DNA of 40,771 nt from Bacillota bacterium (GTDB lineage Bacteria; Bacillota; Clostridia; Acetivibrionales; DTU013), in the NCBI GenBank assembly GCA_023435305.1, contig JAEYRV010000047.1, forward strand, positions 1 to 40,771. Reading direction: 5' to 3'. A program made the position numbers and the translations under genes. This document shows, one piece after another, positions 10,201-20,018 of this stretch. The notes beneath the pieces are model-generated. The model was not told the origin of the DNA and ran no database searches. It was given only the letters and a program-made list of their open reading frames with translations. Within the stretch, counting starts at the first letter, position 1. Each line of letters starts with the position of its first letter.

Positions 10201-13200
10201 GGGACAGATCACTTGCATAAGGCGGCAGATCGTTGGGGTTGGATGTGGCGCTGCCCCAGGTCGATACATCCTGCTGGAAGCTCCAGACTCCGGACGCCTC
10301 GGTTTCGGGATTTATCTTCTGCCCAGCTGCATTGTACCAGTTGAAGATGTTATTGTCCCGGAAGATATTGACACCAGTTCCCGCCTCTGTCACCGTAAAT
10401 GCAATATCGGTATAATCTCCGGTATTGCAGTCGATGACGCGGATGACGCCGCTTCCCTCGGAGGACGGGCTGATGACCAAATAACCATCCTTTCCTGTAC
10501 CGCCGGAGCCCATATTGTAATAGAGTACACCGAAATGGTTTTCAGTCGTCTCATCAAAGTTGACGTTGAGTTCCTTGACCAGGATAAGGGGATTGACCTT
10601 CTCCGTTGTCACAGCCGGAACGCTCAGCCGCATGGTAGTACCTAGAGGAACAGTCACCCTGTCAGGCGCCGTGAAGAAGGTAGTGGGCTCGAGTTCCGTA
10701 TAGACCGTGTTGTTGCCTGCGTTATACTCGTTGCTGAAGGCTGAGGTCTGTGTTCCCGTTGATGAAAGGGAGTCTATGTCCGCACTATCGTCAAACACTG
10801 TCACTTTAATATTAAGGCTGCCGGTAGCAGTAGCCAGGCAATAGGCGTCCTTGGACACCCAGAAGGCGCCGTCCACTGTACGGGAATAACCCTTTTTAAG
10901 GTTTACCCTTGCTGCCTCGTTTTCGGTAGTGTCTGTGCCTATCAGCCGCAGGAACCCCAGCCTGCGTTCATTGTCAGTCCCGATGTCAAGGGTGGTGATC
11001 TCGGTCTGTTTGGAGATCTCAAAGCTTCCGTCCGAGATGTCCAGCGCATCATAAACCGCCTGCTGGTAACCAGTGTCGCCGGCCTTGACCTCCTCCATCG
11101 TGCGGCCTGACTGATAGGTGAACTGGAGGTAAGGCGCTATGGCATCGGCACCGCCGCGGTTGGTCACGGTCATGCTGGTTCCGATTTTGACCTTGTCCCC
11201 CGCCACTTCCAGAGTCGAGAAACTCACATCTTCAACGGCAAGCTCGGGTTTGGCCTCTATGACGCGCACCGTGCCGTTGACCTTGTCGTCGAGGGAGCTG
11301 TAGTTAATCGGGTTTTCCACCCCGTTTGGCTTATCTTCGCTTTTTCCGGTTTCACTGACAGTGAAATAGAACTTCCGGCCTGTCAGGTTTTCCGGCAAAG
11401 ACGAAGTGTAGGCTCCCTCAAAACTCTCATCATAGCCGGTGCTCACTGTCTGGCCAACCGCGATATTTTCTTCGATTTTCCACTCTGCCAGCATCTTACC
11501 GCCTGGCGATACATTTCCATCTATATCAGGCTCGCTTGAAATCCAAAGCTGCAGTGTGATAGGTTCGGTTGATGAACCGCGCAGCGGCACATCGCCGCTG
11601 TTCTTAAATGAAATTGATGGCTGCAGGATAGCGCCGGGTGTAAAGTCGCGGACGGGGAACAGTATCTTCCCCTCGCCGACGGTCTTTTCACCCACTCCGA
11701 AGGACAGGGCATAATAGCCGGTGGTACTCTGCAGCACGCCGTTATTATACTTGGGCAGAATAACCTTTGTCTTCGCTGTGCCATCGGTGTTTTGCTCCCC
11801 AGGTCCGATATAGTCCGCTTCCTCCAGTGCAGTCTGGGTCCCCTGAGCCAGGATCACCAGCGTGGCCGGCTTTCCGGAGCCTGACGATTCGCCGGAGGCT
11901 TCGGATTTTTTGAGTCCCAGTGCAATATCCAGATTGGAGAATACAAAGGATGACATACCGCCTTTATTATATCCGGCCAGCTTGCCATAGAAAGCCTGCT
12001 CGATCTGCTCCTGGGTCCAGCCGCCGGCAACTGAATCTTCATAAACCTGCATGTAGTTCATGGCTAACATACGGCCGAGGCCGAAGGAGGCTGTATCCGG
12101 ATCGTACTTGGATACAAAAATGGCATTGTTAGTACTGCCCGGTACTGTGTCGGTATAGACAGCTGATATGTTGCCGTCGCCGTCAGCGCCGATCACTACG
12201 TTGCTGCGGGTACGGTCATCCTCGGTGGAGCTGAAGAAGGGGATGATCTTTCCCTTTCCGCCAGCTTCGCCGCTTGCCGTTATTGATGCAAGGCTCGAAT
12301 TGGGAATAATATAGCTGTTGCCATTCATTTCAAACAGCAGGAAGAGCTCTTTTTCCGCGCCGAGGGTCGTAAACTGGAGGCTTTCGCCAAAGTTCTCCTC
12401 AGTGCCGTCCAGGCTGCCGAGGATACCGGTCAGGAAACGGACGCTGCCGAAATAAGGATCTTCAAAGGCAATGCTCTGCTTTGCACCCGTACCGTCCGTG
12501 TTTACATATACGCCGTCCGGGGTGGTGGTATCTCCGCCGCCATTCATACTCGCTATAGTTTGCAGGCCGCCCAGCAGCGAAGCGTTCATGCCGTTCTGAT
12601 TGATGTCCACCAGCTGGCGGAGCATCCTGGCATTCTCCAGCACGATATTTCCGTCTGTGTCAACGCTGCCCTTTTGCAGGTACAGCTTGTGCACATTCCT
12701 GTCACCATAAACTTCGGGCGAGGTTACTTCAGTCTCGGTCACGCTGGCAGTATAGGCCAGGTAGAAGGTGTTGTCGGGCAGCGTCACCATGGACGAATTG
12801 ATCAAACGCATGCCGAGCCCATCCCAACCGTTAGGAGTAAAACCGGTATAGACAAGGCTCCCGTCATCTTTTTTATAAGTAAACATAAACTGGGTGTTTT
12901 TGCCGTACACATCGTTCATCGAGGTGGTGTAGGCATAGCGGAATGCGGCTGTAGGATCTCCTTCACCCGTGCTGACGCCATTGCTGCCGGTGGAGACATT
13001 TCCCCTGCTTGCGTCATAGAAGTCCTTCGCCTTATTCTTTTCATCTGATTTTTCTTCATTACTATAATTGTTCGAGCGGGCATAGAAAGCCAGCTTGCCG
13101 TCGTCACTGAGCTGGGGCTGGAACATATATCCGGCGCCTGTGGTCGAAGAAATGTCCTGCGGCACGGTGAACCCACTTGCCACATTCACAGTAAAGCTGG

Positions 13201-16200
13201 CCGTTTTGAGCTCGGTGTTGCCTGCGGAGCTTGCAAGCTGTGTCTTTTCCTTAGCCGACATATCTGCAAGCCCATCATAATAGGCATACCACATGTCATA
13301 GGCCTCATTAGGATCGAACGCGTTAAAGGCCGCTTCTTTATAGTTGATCCCATCCATATATATCGTATTCCCGCCTGAAATGTAGCTGGGCCTCGGCACT
13401 GATGCATCCGGCATAGTGGGCGCATGAGTACCGGCCACGCTTGTTTTGCTCTTGTAGCTTACCCAGGCGGCATTGATGGTGTTGCCGCTCACCGAGGCCG
13501 TGAAGTCCAGATCACCGGTGTCGTCATCATCCACGATGATGTAGGCGGCTGAGCTTTCGGGATCGACCGGGTTTACAAGGCCGATCTTACCACCGGTATT
13601 TTGTATTTTGGACAGCACCAGTTGGTTGGAGTCAACTGCATTTTCAGGATTTTCCCTGCTGATTGTGTAGAGCAGGTAATTACTGTCGTCGACAGTCAGC
13701 AGCTGATAGTCGGTTCCCGTAGCAAGTCCGTTAGCCAGGCGGAATGCATCTCCCGACGATGAATAGCCGGAGATCTGGAACTCCTTGGAAGGCAGATTTG
13801 TCGGGTCAAAGGCCATAGCATCGATCTCGTCCATGACCATCTGCGCCTTTTCCGGCCCGAAGAGCTGCTGAGCGGCAAAGGTGTTGGAGGGCAGTGTGAT
13901 CTTCACGTCGGGGAACCTATCGCTCTGGTCGATATCGTTTAACCCGTAGCTGCCAACCTCATGGCTGGCGTTTGCCACATACCAGGCGAACTTCCAGCCG
14001 TTCTTTTTAAAGCCGTCCTCGCCAACGTTGACCTGGGACTTCTGATAATCTATACCAAACTGTATTACATCTAATTCAAAGTTAAAGAGCAGCAGCACCA
14101 CACGAACGCCGAACCCGGCCCGGAAGGTGAAGCTGTCGAAGCTGAATGTATCGTTTTCATCGTCCTCAAGAGCTGAAACGGTATCGCCGGGGCTCCGTAC
14201 CGCGTAACCTGCACTACCGAGAGAGACTGAAGATGAAGACGGGTCCCGGAGCTGGGTACCCTTGGTGGCCGCATTGTTCGGGCGGGTAAAAATGGACATG
14301 CTGATACCGATGCTGGCTTTGAAATAAACTTCAACCTTGAGCACCTCAACACCAATGCCCACGCCAACCTCCAGGAAGATACTTGGGGACAGGGTCAGAC
14401 CGGAGAAAAAGGTGTCATTGCGCACCTTGCTGATGGGGACGACACGGTCAAACTCGGCCTTCTCGTCCAATACGGTGATGCGCACCTCCTGTTCATCGGC
14501 CACTCCGTCAACCTTTTCGTCAAACATGACGAATACGGGAGCCGACCCGTCCGATGACACGTAGCCCAGGTTCTTCCAGTCGGCGCCGTCCTTCAGTTCG
14601 ACCTTGAGCTTTCCTGAGAAATATAGATTTACCGCGTCGGATAAGCTGATAAAGGTAAAGGCATCACCCTTGTCTCCGGCAATCAGCTTTTTGCCGGAGG
14701 CGCTTTCCAGTGTTTTGACCTCCCAGCCGGAAGCACTCCCGGTACTGAAATTCATCGCTGTCCGGATCCCTTTACCGTTGGTGTATGTTGAGCCGCCGCC
14801 ATCGGCGCTGAAGATCATGTCGTTTCTGTTGATATCCAGAGCATCGCTTTCCTTTTCCACAACTTCCCGCTCATTAACGACGCCGCCCGCCACCTCCAGC
14901 TGTGCTCCCACGCAGAAGTAGGCATAAACAATGGGGCATATGGTCAGCCGCATGGTCTGCTTGAACTGGAAGCCGAACTGGAGGAAGACCATCGCCGATG
15001 TAAACTTGTAAGCATGGTCGGGTGCACTCCATTTAAACATGACTGTCACGTTAACAGCAATGGAGAAGCTCATTCCCTTGCTCTTTACCAACTTATCGGT
15101 ATCGGCCTTTGGATTGTGAAACTTCTCGAACTTATTGGCAGCATCCACCGCCTTAGCCTTATTATTGGCAGCTTGCCAATCCTCGGATTTGATAAGCGAG
15201 CCGGGATTTGTAAAGGCATCCTTCACCTTTTGGGCATTTTCCACGATTTCGCTGCCTGGCGTTTTCTTTTCCCATGCACCGAACTTGGACTCTGTGTTGC
15301 CCCGTTTCGCCTCGCTGGCAGTGTAATTCTCAGCCTTTTTCTCCATGGAAAATACAGGGATACCAATGGAGAAGCCAAACTCACTGCCGTCTATGATCAG
15401 TGTGACAAAGTCGGTAAGTCCTACGCTCAGTGACGGCAGCTCGATGCCCATATCCACGTTGAATTCGGGCATACTGTTGGAGCTGTTGCCGCTGTCCGCG
15501 GCACGCTCTGCGCCGTCACCCGGCCCTACCGTGCTCCTCAGGCCCGAAGCGTCGGGTATGGATCGGAAACCCCCGTTCGCTACCGAGTCCACCTCGATGA
15601 CATGCTCGCCCGAGATGATCTCTCCGGACAGCAGGGAAAGGCCTTCAAAGGTCCCGGCGATTTCACCGGTGGTCTTTGTCTGCTGACGTACCCCCAGCAT
15701 GACAGCGTCGGTGGGGTTGAAGCTGCCAAGGTAATTATTCAGATCCTGAGTTTTGTATACATCCTGTATCGCTCCATTATTTCCCGCCTTGGTCACAAGT
15801 CCGGCGACAGGCAGATTTTCACCCACCAGCGGGTCTGAGACAAAAATGGCCTCAGGTTTACTGAATTTATAGAGCAGGTTGCCATGGAAGTCGGGCGCCC
15901 AGTCCGAACGCTTGAATTTAACATCGGATATGTACCAGTAGTCTTTTCCGTCGTATGCCTCATCCTTATCCTTATCATATATTTTTGATTCCTGGATCGT
16001 CTTTCCGTTTGAATAAACGTATGTCGCCGGCACGGGATTGTAGTCGCCGCCCAACGGGATATCCACCGTCTCGGTGGCGTTGGCCCCGGCGCCGTACATC
16101 AGCTTGCCGTCTGCGGTGTTGCCGCCGGCTTTATGGGTGATGACCACATCACCATTGGCATTGTACACAGAGGAGTTCTGGGAGTATATGCCGCTGGTTA

Positions 16201-19200
16201 TAAAGCGGTAGCCCTGCATCTCGGCCGAAAGGGCCGCCCGGCGGTTCGGGTCGGTCTCGGCATTTACGAAGGCAGGCAGGAGCTGTGCCCTGTCCGTGAC
16301 GTTCCCATCCACCGGGACGACCAGGCAGCGCGGCCCCATATTATAGTAAAATTTAAAGAATTGCTGGTTGGTTTTTGTCTTGTCATTCCCGTCATAGACC
16401 GGTGTAAATTTCCCTGCTGCATACTCGGCCTCGGTCAGGTTTTCGACCCAAACGTCCTTCCGTCCGTTTACCGCCGTCAGTACAAACTGGTTATACTGGT
16501 TGAGATAACCGTCCAGCTTCCCGTTACCGTTGGCGTCGACATAGTGCTCGATCCGGGCGATGTTTATGGTCATATCGCTGAGAGACGAGACAAATTCGGA
16601 ATTGTAATAGGTAAAGGTGAGGGTATCCATGCCGAACATGGAAACAGGGATCTGAATATCCTCGTTTCCTTTGTACAGCACGCCGTTGAACAGGATCTGG
16701 TCCTCCTCGGGCAAGCCGAAGTTGACTGATTTTATGTTCGACACCTTGGAGTTGCCTGTCAGAACAGTGGCGGCGCTGCCAACTCCGGCTGTAAAGCTGC
16801 TTTCTGTGAGCGATGTATCCTGGGGAGAAAAATCGATAATGTCGCCGTAATCACCTGTAACAGCAGCAGTCTTTGGGGCTGCTCCCTTTACCCGGATCGT
16901 TCCTGAATTCTCCCAGAACTTCGCTGTTGCCTCTGAAATTTTCGTCGTGTCAATGGTCCTGCCATCGTTTTGCAGTCGCGGCACAGACTTGGAGACATCC
17001 ACGGCGATCCTCTGTTCACGGTTGAGCACCACATTTACACTGTAGCTGTCATCTGTTGAAAGTGGGCTTGCCGCACCGGTGGCAAAGGTCTTTCCGCTGC
17101 GTCCGATGATTTGTAAAGTCGCGGTCCCGTTCGCCACAGTACCTGTGTTGACGACATTGAGGGAACTGGCCCCTTTCTTGCCGCTCAGGTAGACAGCGCC
17201 GGTATTTGGCGCATTCTGGGTGGCGTAGCTGTATGTGGACCAGCTGGGGTTGCTCAGGTTGAGCGTCGAGCCGATGTACACCTTTTCATTACTGTAGACG
17301 CCTCCCTTGCCCTCTGTTATGCTGACCGTCGGGGCAATGCTTTTATAGACCTCGGCTGCCTCTCCATCGCCCAGAGCTTTTATGGTGTCGTCGTCTGCCG
17401 TATGAATGACATATTGAAGAACTTTATTCAAATACGCCCTTTTAGCGCTAGCCTTTATCCAAACCTTGGCCATTGGTGTACCAGTCTGGCCCCATGCCCA
17501 GTCTTCGATGCCGAAGGAGAAGAAAATACCTCTGGCTCCGGTATTCACCTTAAAGCTTTCGGTTCTCGGCGTGTTTACATAATTGGGGGGATTACCGCTG
17601 TCGGTACCGCCGTTTCCTGCGGCTACCTTCTTCTCCGGGTATAGTGATCCCATGTTCGCGGCCGGCTTGCCTGCCGTGTTGGTGACACCGATCCAAACCG
17701 TGGTCCAGAAGGAATTGGACCAGTTTTTATCGGTATCGGCCCGGTAGGTTACATCCACCGACCTGAACATCTGGTCAAAGTCGGCGAAGGTCTGTGTATT
17801 ATAATTGCTGCGCTTGCCGTTTTCTCCGTCTACATTCTCCACATGGCGGTAGCTGTATCCATTGCTGTCGGTCTTGACTTGACTCGTATCGTCCCAGCCT
17901 TTATAGGCCAGAGCCTGGGTGTTATTTGTTTCGGTGTTGGCTGTCCCCTTTCCACCAAGGTCAGCATAGTCTCCCCAATACTTCGCCAGCGGGAACTGTG
18001 TCCGGTTAAAGACGATGCGCCCCCCTGTGGCGTTGTAGTCCAGCGCACCTATCTCGCCCTCAGGCAAACCGAAGGCAACCTCTGCAGCACCGGGCTCGCC
18101 CGGGTTCACCGGTCTGGCGAATACGGTTTCGCCCCCGGTGGGCGCTATGGCTCCGGAGGCCACTGCAATCTGTCCCGAAACATCATTGGCATCGGGTGTG
18201 GACAGCATTGTGGCAAGGTTTTTCTCGTCGCTCTCCACCGTGTTGTAAAGACTGACCACAGCAGTTCCTTCGACGACTTCACTATCCTCGCCGCCGCCCA
18301 TGGGGTTTTCCAGAATAACGGTGAATTCCCGGCCGGCTTCTTCAACCACCACATTATCGTTAATCAGAGGAATCTCAACGCTCATCTGCGAGACACCGCC
18401 CGCAAAGTAAAGAGTCCCTTTGGTCTCAGCGTAATCAGTTCCGGCCTTGGCAGTGCCATCGACTGTGCGGTAGTCCACTGTCGTCACATATTGAAGTGCG
18501 CCGGTGCGTTCCACCGTCAGCTTTGCTGTTCCAGCGGCCTTATCCGCAGTTACGGACAGTGTCTGGAAGGAGAAAAAGCTGGCCTGTGCCTCTTCATTAT
18601 CCTCAATGGCAAAGAGCAGCGTGTTGGCCGTGTCGTAGAGTTCGCCGCCCTCAGCCCTGTCAATTTTGAACGCCGCCAGCTCGACACTTTCATGCAGTAC
18701 ATCTTCAGTCGGCGTGATGCGGAGTTCCTTTACCCATTCGCCCTCGGCGAAGGTCATATAGAATTCATATGTATCGTATTCCCCGTCCTTAAGGTCCAGT
18801 GTATGGAAGGTCTGCGGCGGGTTACGGTCGATATCGTCAGGTATTTCATCATTTCCGGCATCAAGGGGAACGTAAGCTTCTCCCCGCAGCGATTCGGTGC
18901 CATATTCAACACCGTCGACGGTGTAGATGCAGCGGAAGTCATAGAGCTCGATCACATTGTTTTCTACATCCAGTGAGGCCCCCTCGCCTACATCCTCCCA
19001 TATTTCATCTCGGAAGGCCTGCCAGCGATAGCTGTCGGCCTCCACTCCGGCTGTGATCAGCGAGTTGCCATAGGTGGCGACTGTCACACCGTCCTCATCG
19101 AGGGTATTGGGATTTTCCACAACGGCCGTGACCTTGACCGGCACGTCAGTGACGAGCGGCTGGGCCGCCATGCCGTAGGTCTGGTAATGGGCGATAGGCA

Positions 19201-19594
19201 GCGTATCCTCCACCTCGACAGTAAAATCATTGATTCCGGCAGCGTTGGCAAAGCTGTAATTGCCATCTTCGGTCTCGGTCACTACCGGGCTCAGCGAAAG
19301 GGTCAGCTGTGCCTTGCCTCTTGTTCCGCCTAAACGGTACACCTTTATAGTCCGGGCACCGTCGTCCTCATTGACGACGATCTGGCTCTCCTCAAAGGCA
19401 AATGTCCCATATGGGAACCGCTCTTCCCAGCTTTCGTCCACCATGACGGTCGAACCGTCTCCGGCGGTCAGAGTCACGCCTGTGGCGGCCTTGCTGTCCA
19501 TGATCTTTGCAAAGGCCGATATTGGCAGCAGATTGATAACCATTGCCAGAATCAGGAGCATTGAAATAATTTTTGTCTTACTTCTCATTACCAT
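7226..19594 (-). CDS. Giant SLH-anchored surface protein (4122 aa) with Calx-beta domains
   Basis: One uninterrupted 12.4-kb reading frame. Start ATG at 19594 with AGGAG seven bases upstream; signal peptide about 1-29 (LLPISAFA). A Calx-beta-like segment lies at about 65-130 and a clear one at about 345-435 (TVDGTAKAGTDYAETKGTL, then FTVILENPMGG). Residues about 1450-1850 contain several Gly-rich amphipathic strands of unusual hydrophobicity: near 1535 (FLQFGFQFKQTMRLTICPIV), near 1745 (VGVGIGVEVLKVEVYFKASI) and near 1825 (AGFGVRVVLLLFNFELDVI). Long beta-rich, Asp/Asn/Gly/Thr-rich regions follow. A Thr/Pro linker near 3820 (TGPTVTGPTV) leads to three SLH motifs (about 3935-4110) that should bind the secondary cell-wall polymer. 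Very few cysteines. Probably an S-layer-associated or adhesin-like fibre; the function is not recognisable. It lies downstream of a DUF2442 gene (54-bp gap) and upstream of the SLH protease (51 bp). Confidence 0.9.
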   Translation of the reverse strand: MVMRSKTKIISMLLILAMVINLLPISAFAKIMDSKAATGVTLTAGDGSTVMVDESWEERFPYGTFAFEESQIVVNEDDGARTIKVYRLGGTRGKAQLTLSLSPVVTETEDGNYSFANAAGINDFTVEVEDTLPIAHYQTYGMAAQPLVTDVPVKVTAVVENPNTLDEDGVTVATYGNSLITAGVEADSYRWQAFRDEIWEDVGEGASLDVENNVIELYDFRCIYTVDGVEYGTESLRGEAYVPLDAGNDEIPDDIDRNPPQTFHTLDLKDGEYDTYEFYMTFAEGEWVKELRITPTEDVLHESVELAAFKIDRAEGGELYDTANTLLFAIEDNEEAQASFFSFQTLSVTADKAAGTAKLTVERTGALQYVTTVDYRTVDGTAKAGTDYAETKGTLYFAGGVSQMSVEIPLINDNVVVEEAGREFTVILENPMGGGEDSEVVEGTAVVSLYNTVESDEKNLATMLSTPDANDVSGQIAVASGAIAPTGGETVFARPVNPGEPGAAEVAFGLPEGEIGALDYNATGGRIVFNRTQFPLAKYWGDYADLGGKGTANTETNNTQALAYKGWDDTSQVKTDSNGYSYRHVENVDGENGKRSNYNTQTFADFDQMFRSVDVTYRADTDKNWSNSFWTTVWIGVTNTAGKPAANMGSLYPEKKVAAGNGGTDSGNPPNYVNTPRTESFKVNTGARGIFFSFGIEDWAWGQTGTPMAKVWIKASAKRAYLNKVLQYVIHTADDDTIKALGDGEAAEVYKSIAPTVSITEGKGGVYSNEKVYIGSTLNLSNPSWSTYSYATQNAPNTGAVYLSGKKGASSLNVVNTGTVANGTATLQIIGRSGKTFATGAASPLSTDDSYSVNVVLNREQRIAVDVSKSVPRLQNDGRTIDTTKISEATAKFWENSGTIRVKGAAPKTAAVTGDYGDIIDFSPQDTSLTESSFTAGVGSAATVLTGNSKVSNIKSVNFGLPEEDQILFNGVLYKGNEDIQIPVSMFGMDTLTFTYYNSEFVSSLSDMTINIARIEHYVDANGNGKLDGYLNQYNQFVLTAVNGRKDVWVENLTEAEYAAGKFTPVYDGNDKTKTNQQFFKFYYNMGPRCLVVPVDGNVTDRAQLLPAFVNAETDPNRRAALSAEMQGYRFITSGIYSQNSSVYNANGDVVITHKAGGNTADGKLMYGAGANATETVDIPLGGDYNPVPATYVYSNGKTIQESKIYDKDKDEAYDGKDYWYISDVKFKRSDWAPDFHGNLLYKFSKPEAIFVSDPLVGENLPVAGLVTKAGNNGAIQDVYKTQDLNNYLGSFNPTDAVMLGVRQQTKTTGEIAGTFEGLSLLSGEIISGEHVIEVDSVANGGFRSIPDASGLRSTVGPGDGAERAADSGNSSNSMPEFNVDMGIELPSLSVGLTDFVTLIIDGSEFGFSIGIPVFSMEKKAENYTASEAKRGNTESKFGAWEKKTPGSEIVENAQKVKDAFTNPGSLIKSEDWQAANNKAKAVDAANKFEKFHNPKADTDKLVKSKGMSFSIAVNVTVMFKWSAPDHAYKFTSAMVFLQFGFQFKQTMRLTICPIVYAYFCVGAQLEVAGGVVNEREVVEKESDALDINRNDMIFSADGGGSTYTNGKGIRTAMNFSTGSASGWEVKTLESASGKKLIAGDKGDAFTFISLSDAVNLYFSGKLKVELKDGADWKNLGYVSSDGSAPVFVMFDEKVDGVADEQEVRITVLDEKAEFDRVVPISKVRNDTFFSGLTLSPSIFLEVGVGIGVEVLKVEVYFKASIGISMSIFTRPNNAATKGTQLRDPSSSSVSLGSAGYAVRSPGDTVSALEDDENDTFSFDSFTFRAGFGVRVVLLLFNFELDVIQFGIDYQKSQVNVGEDGFKKNGWKFAWYVANASHEVGSYGLNDIDQSDRFPDVKITLPSNTFAAQQLFGPEKAQMVMDEIDAMAFDPTNLPSKEFQISGYSSSGDAFRLANGLATGTDYQLLTVDDSNYLLYTISRENPENAVDSNQLVLSKIQNTGGKIGLVNPVDPESSAAYIIVDDDDTGDLDFTASVSGNTINAAWVSYKSKTSVAGTHAPTMPDASVPRPSYISGGNTIYMDGINYKEAAFNAFDPNEAYDMWYAYYDGLADMSAKEKTQLASSAGNTELKTASFTVNVASGFTVPQDISSTTGAGYMFQPQLSDDGKLAFYARSNNYSNEEKSDEKNKAKDFYDASRGNVSTGSNGVSTGEGDPTAAFRYAYTTSMNDVYGKNTQFMFTYKKDDGSLVYTGFTPNGWDGLGMRLINSSMVTLPDNTFYLAYTASVTETEVTSPEVYGDRNVHKLYLQKGSVDTDGNIVLENARMLRQLVDINQNGMNASLLGGLQTIASMNGGGDTTTPDGVYVNTDGTGAKQSIAFEDPYFGSVRFLTGILGSLDGTEENFGESLQFTTLGAEKELFLLFEMNGNSYIIPNSSLASITASGEAGGKGKIIPFFSSTEDDRTRSNVVIGADGDGNISAVYTDTVPGSTNNAIFVSKYDPDTASFGLGRMLAMNYMQVYEDSVAGGWTQEQIEQAFYGKLAGYNKGGMSSFVFSNLDIALGLKKSEASGESSGSGKPATLVILAQGTQTALEEADYIGPGEQNTDGTAKTKVILPKYNNGVLQSTTGYYALSFGVGEKTVGEGKILFPVRDFTPGAILQPSISFKNSGDVPLRGSSTEPITLQLWISSEPDIDGNVSPGGKMLAEWKIEENIAVGQTVSTGYDESFEGAYTSSLPENLTGRKFYFTVSETGKSEDKPNGVENPINYSSLDDKVNGTVRVIEAKPELAVEDVSFSTLEVAGDKVKIGTSMTVTNRGGADAIAPYLQFTYQSGRTMEEVKAGDTGYQQAVYDALDISDGSFEISKQTEITTLDIGTDNERRLGFLRLIGTDTTENEAARVNLKKGYSRTVDGAFWVSKDAYCLATATGSLNIKVTVFDDSADIDSLSSTGTQTSAFSNEYNAGNNTVYTELEPTTFFTAPDRVTVPLGTTMRLSVPAVTTEKVNPLILVKELNVNFDETTENHFGVLYYNMGSGGTGKDGYLVISPSSEGSGVIRVIDCNTGDYTDIAFTVTEAGTGVNIFRDNNIFNWYNAAGQKINPETEASGVWSFQQDVSTWGSATSNPNDLPPYASDLSRALVNGAAFEFTTLAESIDLYFEGTITVSCDASGFTARDYTAAGGDGYVTIVLGDNPNNEARHVTVRVKSLPAAFDRMAEHFAGGRVILPDPGSKAPQIWFSRSLPDTASLFSEDYTSTGFKLTAYVLDENGLANVRLDSGNMGTALESRNANEYDETFRQFDIFVKPTGSAGTFTITATDRTGLTTTVPVLVDWFNTVEPAGTDADKPLSLDTDWIYRDGAGQLLTTIDDGDQLKKGENAFITIDAKVAGAPVDAEVTVQYYNVSIITEEITYTLEQEDVSGAWKLVKTIARTDSAGISVAGYPVVTEEAATESTVLPDNTVTSITDAQWRSVVIDNGEYPIAKNAVYKVTAAKDGVSATKLLFMNRINTDLPGIEAAYVSAAADEGVYIGYQAKKGAASRSGIDRVSVNGYEIFRYSESGAGQNAVSGQFLIKYGGLYEFSAFDAANNENMTTYTADISIQVLGNDFAAIQGSYKSNGKVTLDPTKIIGGIYDNVISNPAVNDYANVYDLALVREVNAVSESSSQFDTFADNLSWQREVVFEDLAAGDYILYVRDANDTPDDSTASDYLIYPLTVANISVGFAAAVSSGSDTGKPLIKVTATGGSGEYEIFAMLRSNSTDLLDADGITTAIADDAEGKLEWEVNGGKYTLNDCETGWYQIAVRDRNVPENFYTEMVSTIQPTGGGNTTGPTVTGPTVVQPQAAYFSEIIERNQQGNVILQNKNCIVLVPAGMLKEGDNLESLLITVPDTLNGSAAGNIVRFVGADGTIRIIPFSLVSDGRVYYVADQYGFYEIVQNVAAFTDTSRHWAGDDIDFVSARGLFGGIGGGKFSPDTSMTRGMFVTVLGRLAGIERGKHTAQRFRDVGIGKWYADYVAWASENGLVSGHGDQMFGPDEDITREQMAVILYKFARFMGLDVDSTGSLDTFSDRGELSGWAEEAVRWAVGIGLMNGRSEDKLGPTGISTRAEVSAMIRRFIEYYLKYTESKEPEL

Positions 19595-19648
19595 GCGATA
19601 TCTCCTCTTTCCCCCAATAACGTAGTCTTCTATTATTCATATGACTGT

Positions 19649-19882
19649 TTATGTCAACAGCCATCGCAGGATTTCATCCAGAGCGATCCGTGGACCGTTT
19701 GCCCAGAATATGTTTCGACCGTCGGTTTTCGGACGTGGCAGGACCTCCAGATCAAGAAGGCTGTCATAGCCGTGATCCGTTTCCGGCAGATGCCGGGTGT
19801 CGAAGAGGATCAGATGACCGTTGCTCAGCTCAATATCCAGCGTCTGGCCGTCCACTATGTCCACCCGCGTTATTTGAATCAT
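19649..19882 (-). CDS. DUF2442 domain protein
   Basis: 77 residues beginning MIQITRVDIVDGQTLDIELS. The pattern LDIELSNGHLILFDTRHLP ... FWANGPRIALDEIL fits DUF2442, a small family often found beside DUF4160 proteins and sometimes proposed as toxin-antitoxin-like; no DUF4160 partner is visible here. I chose the ATG at 19882 because GGAAGAGGTG sits seven bases upstream. A start at 19918 would put that ribosome binding site inside the gene. It is the first gene of the surface-protein unit. A hairpin-terminator element lies about 140 bases upstream. Confidence 0.75.
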   Translation of the reverse strand: MIQITRVDIVDGQTLDIELSNGHLILFDTRHLPETDHGYDSLLDLEVLPRPKTDGRNIFWANGPRIALDEILRWLLT

Positions 19883-20018
19883 AAAATCACCTCTTCCCAG
19901 CCGGTTCCGTTTTGTCATACTCCGGCATTATTCCAAGGGTATCAAAAAATTTTCCATTTGAGGGAAAGGTTAAGAAATCTTGACTGTTTTTTATGAAAAA
20001 TTTTGCCGCAACAATAAA

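Noticed and set aside
17843..18976. Plus-strand 377-codon frame inside the giant gene
   Set aside because: Antisense shadow of the giant reading frame, with a low-complexity unfamiliar protein and no start signals.
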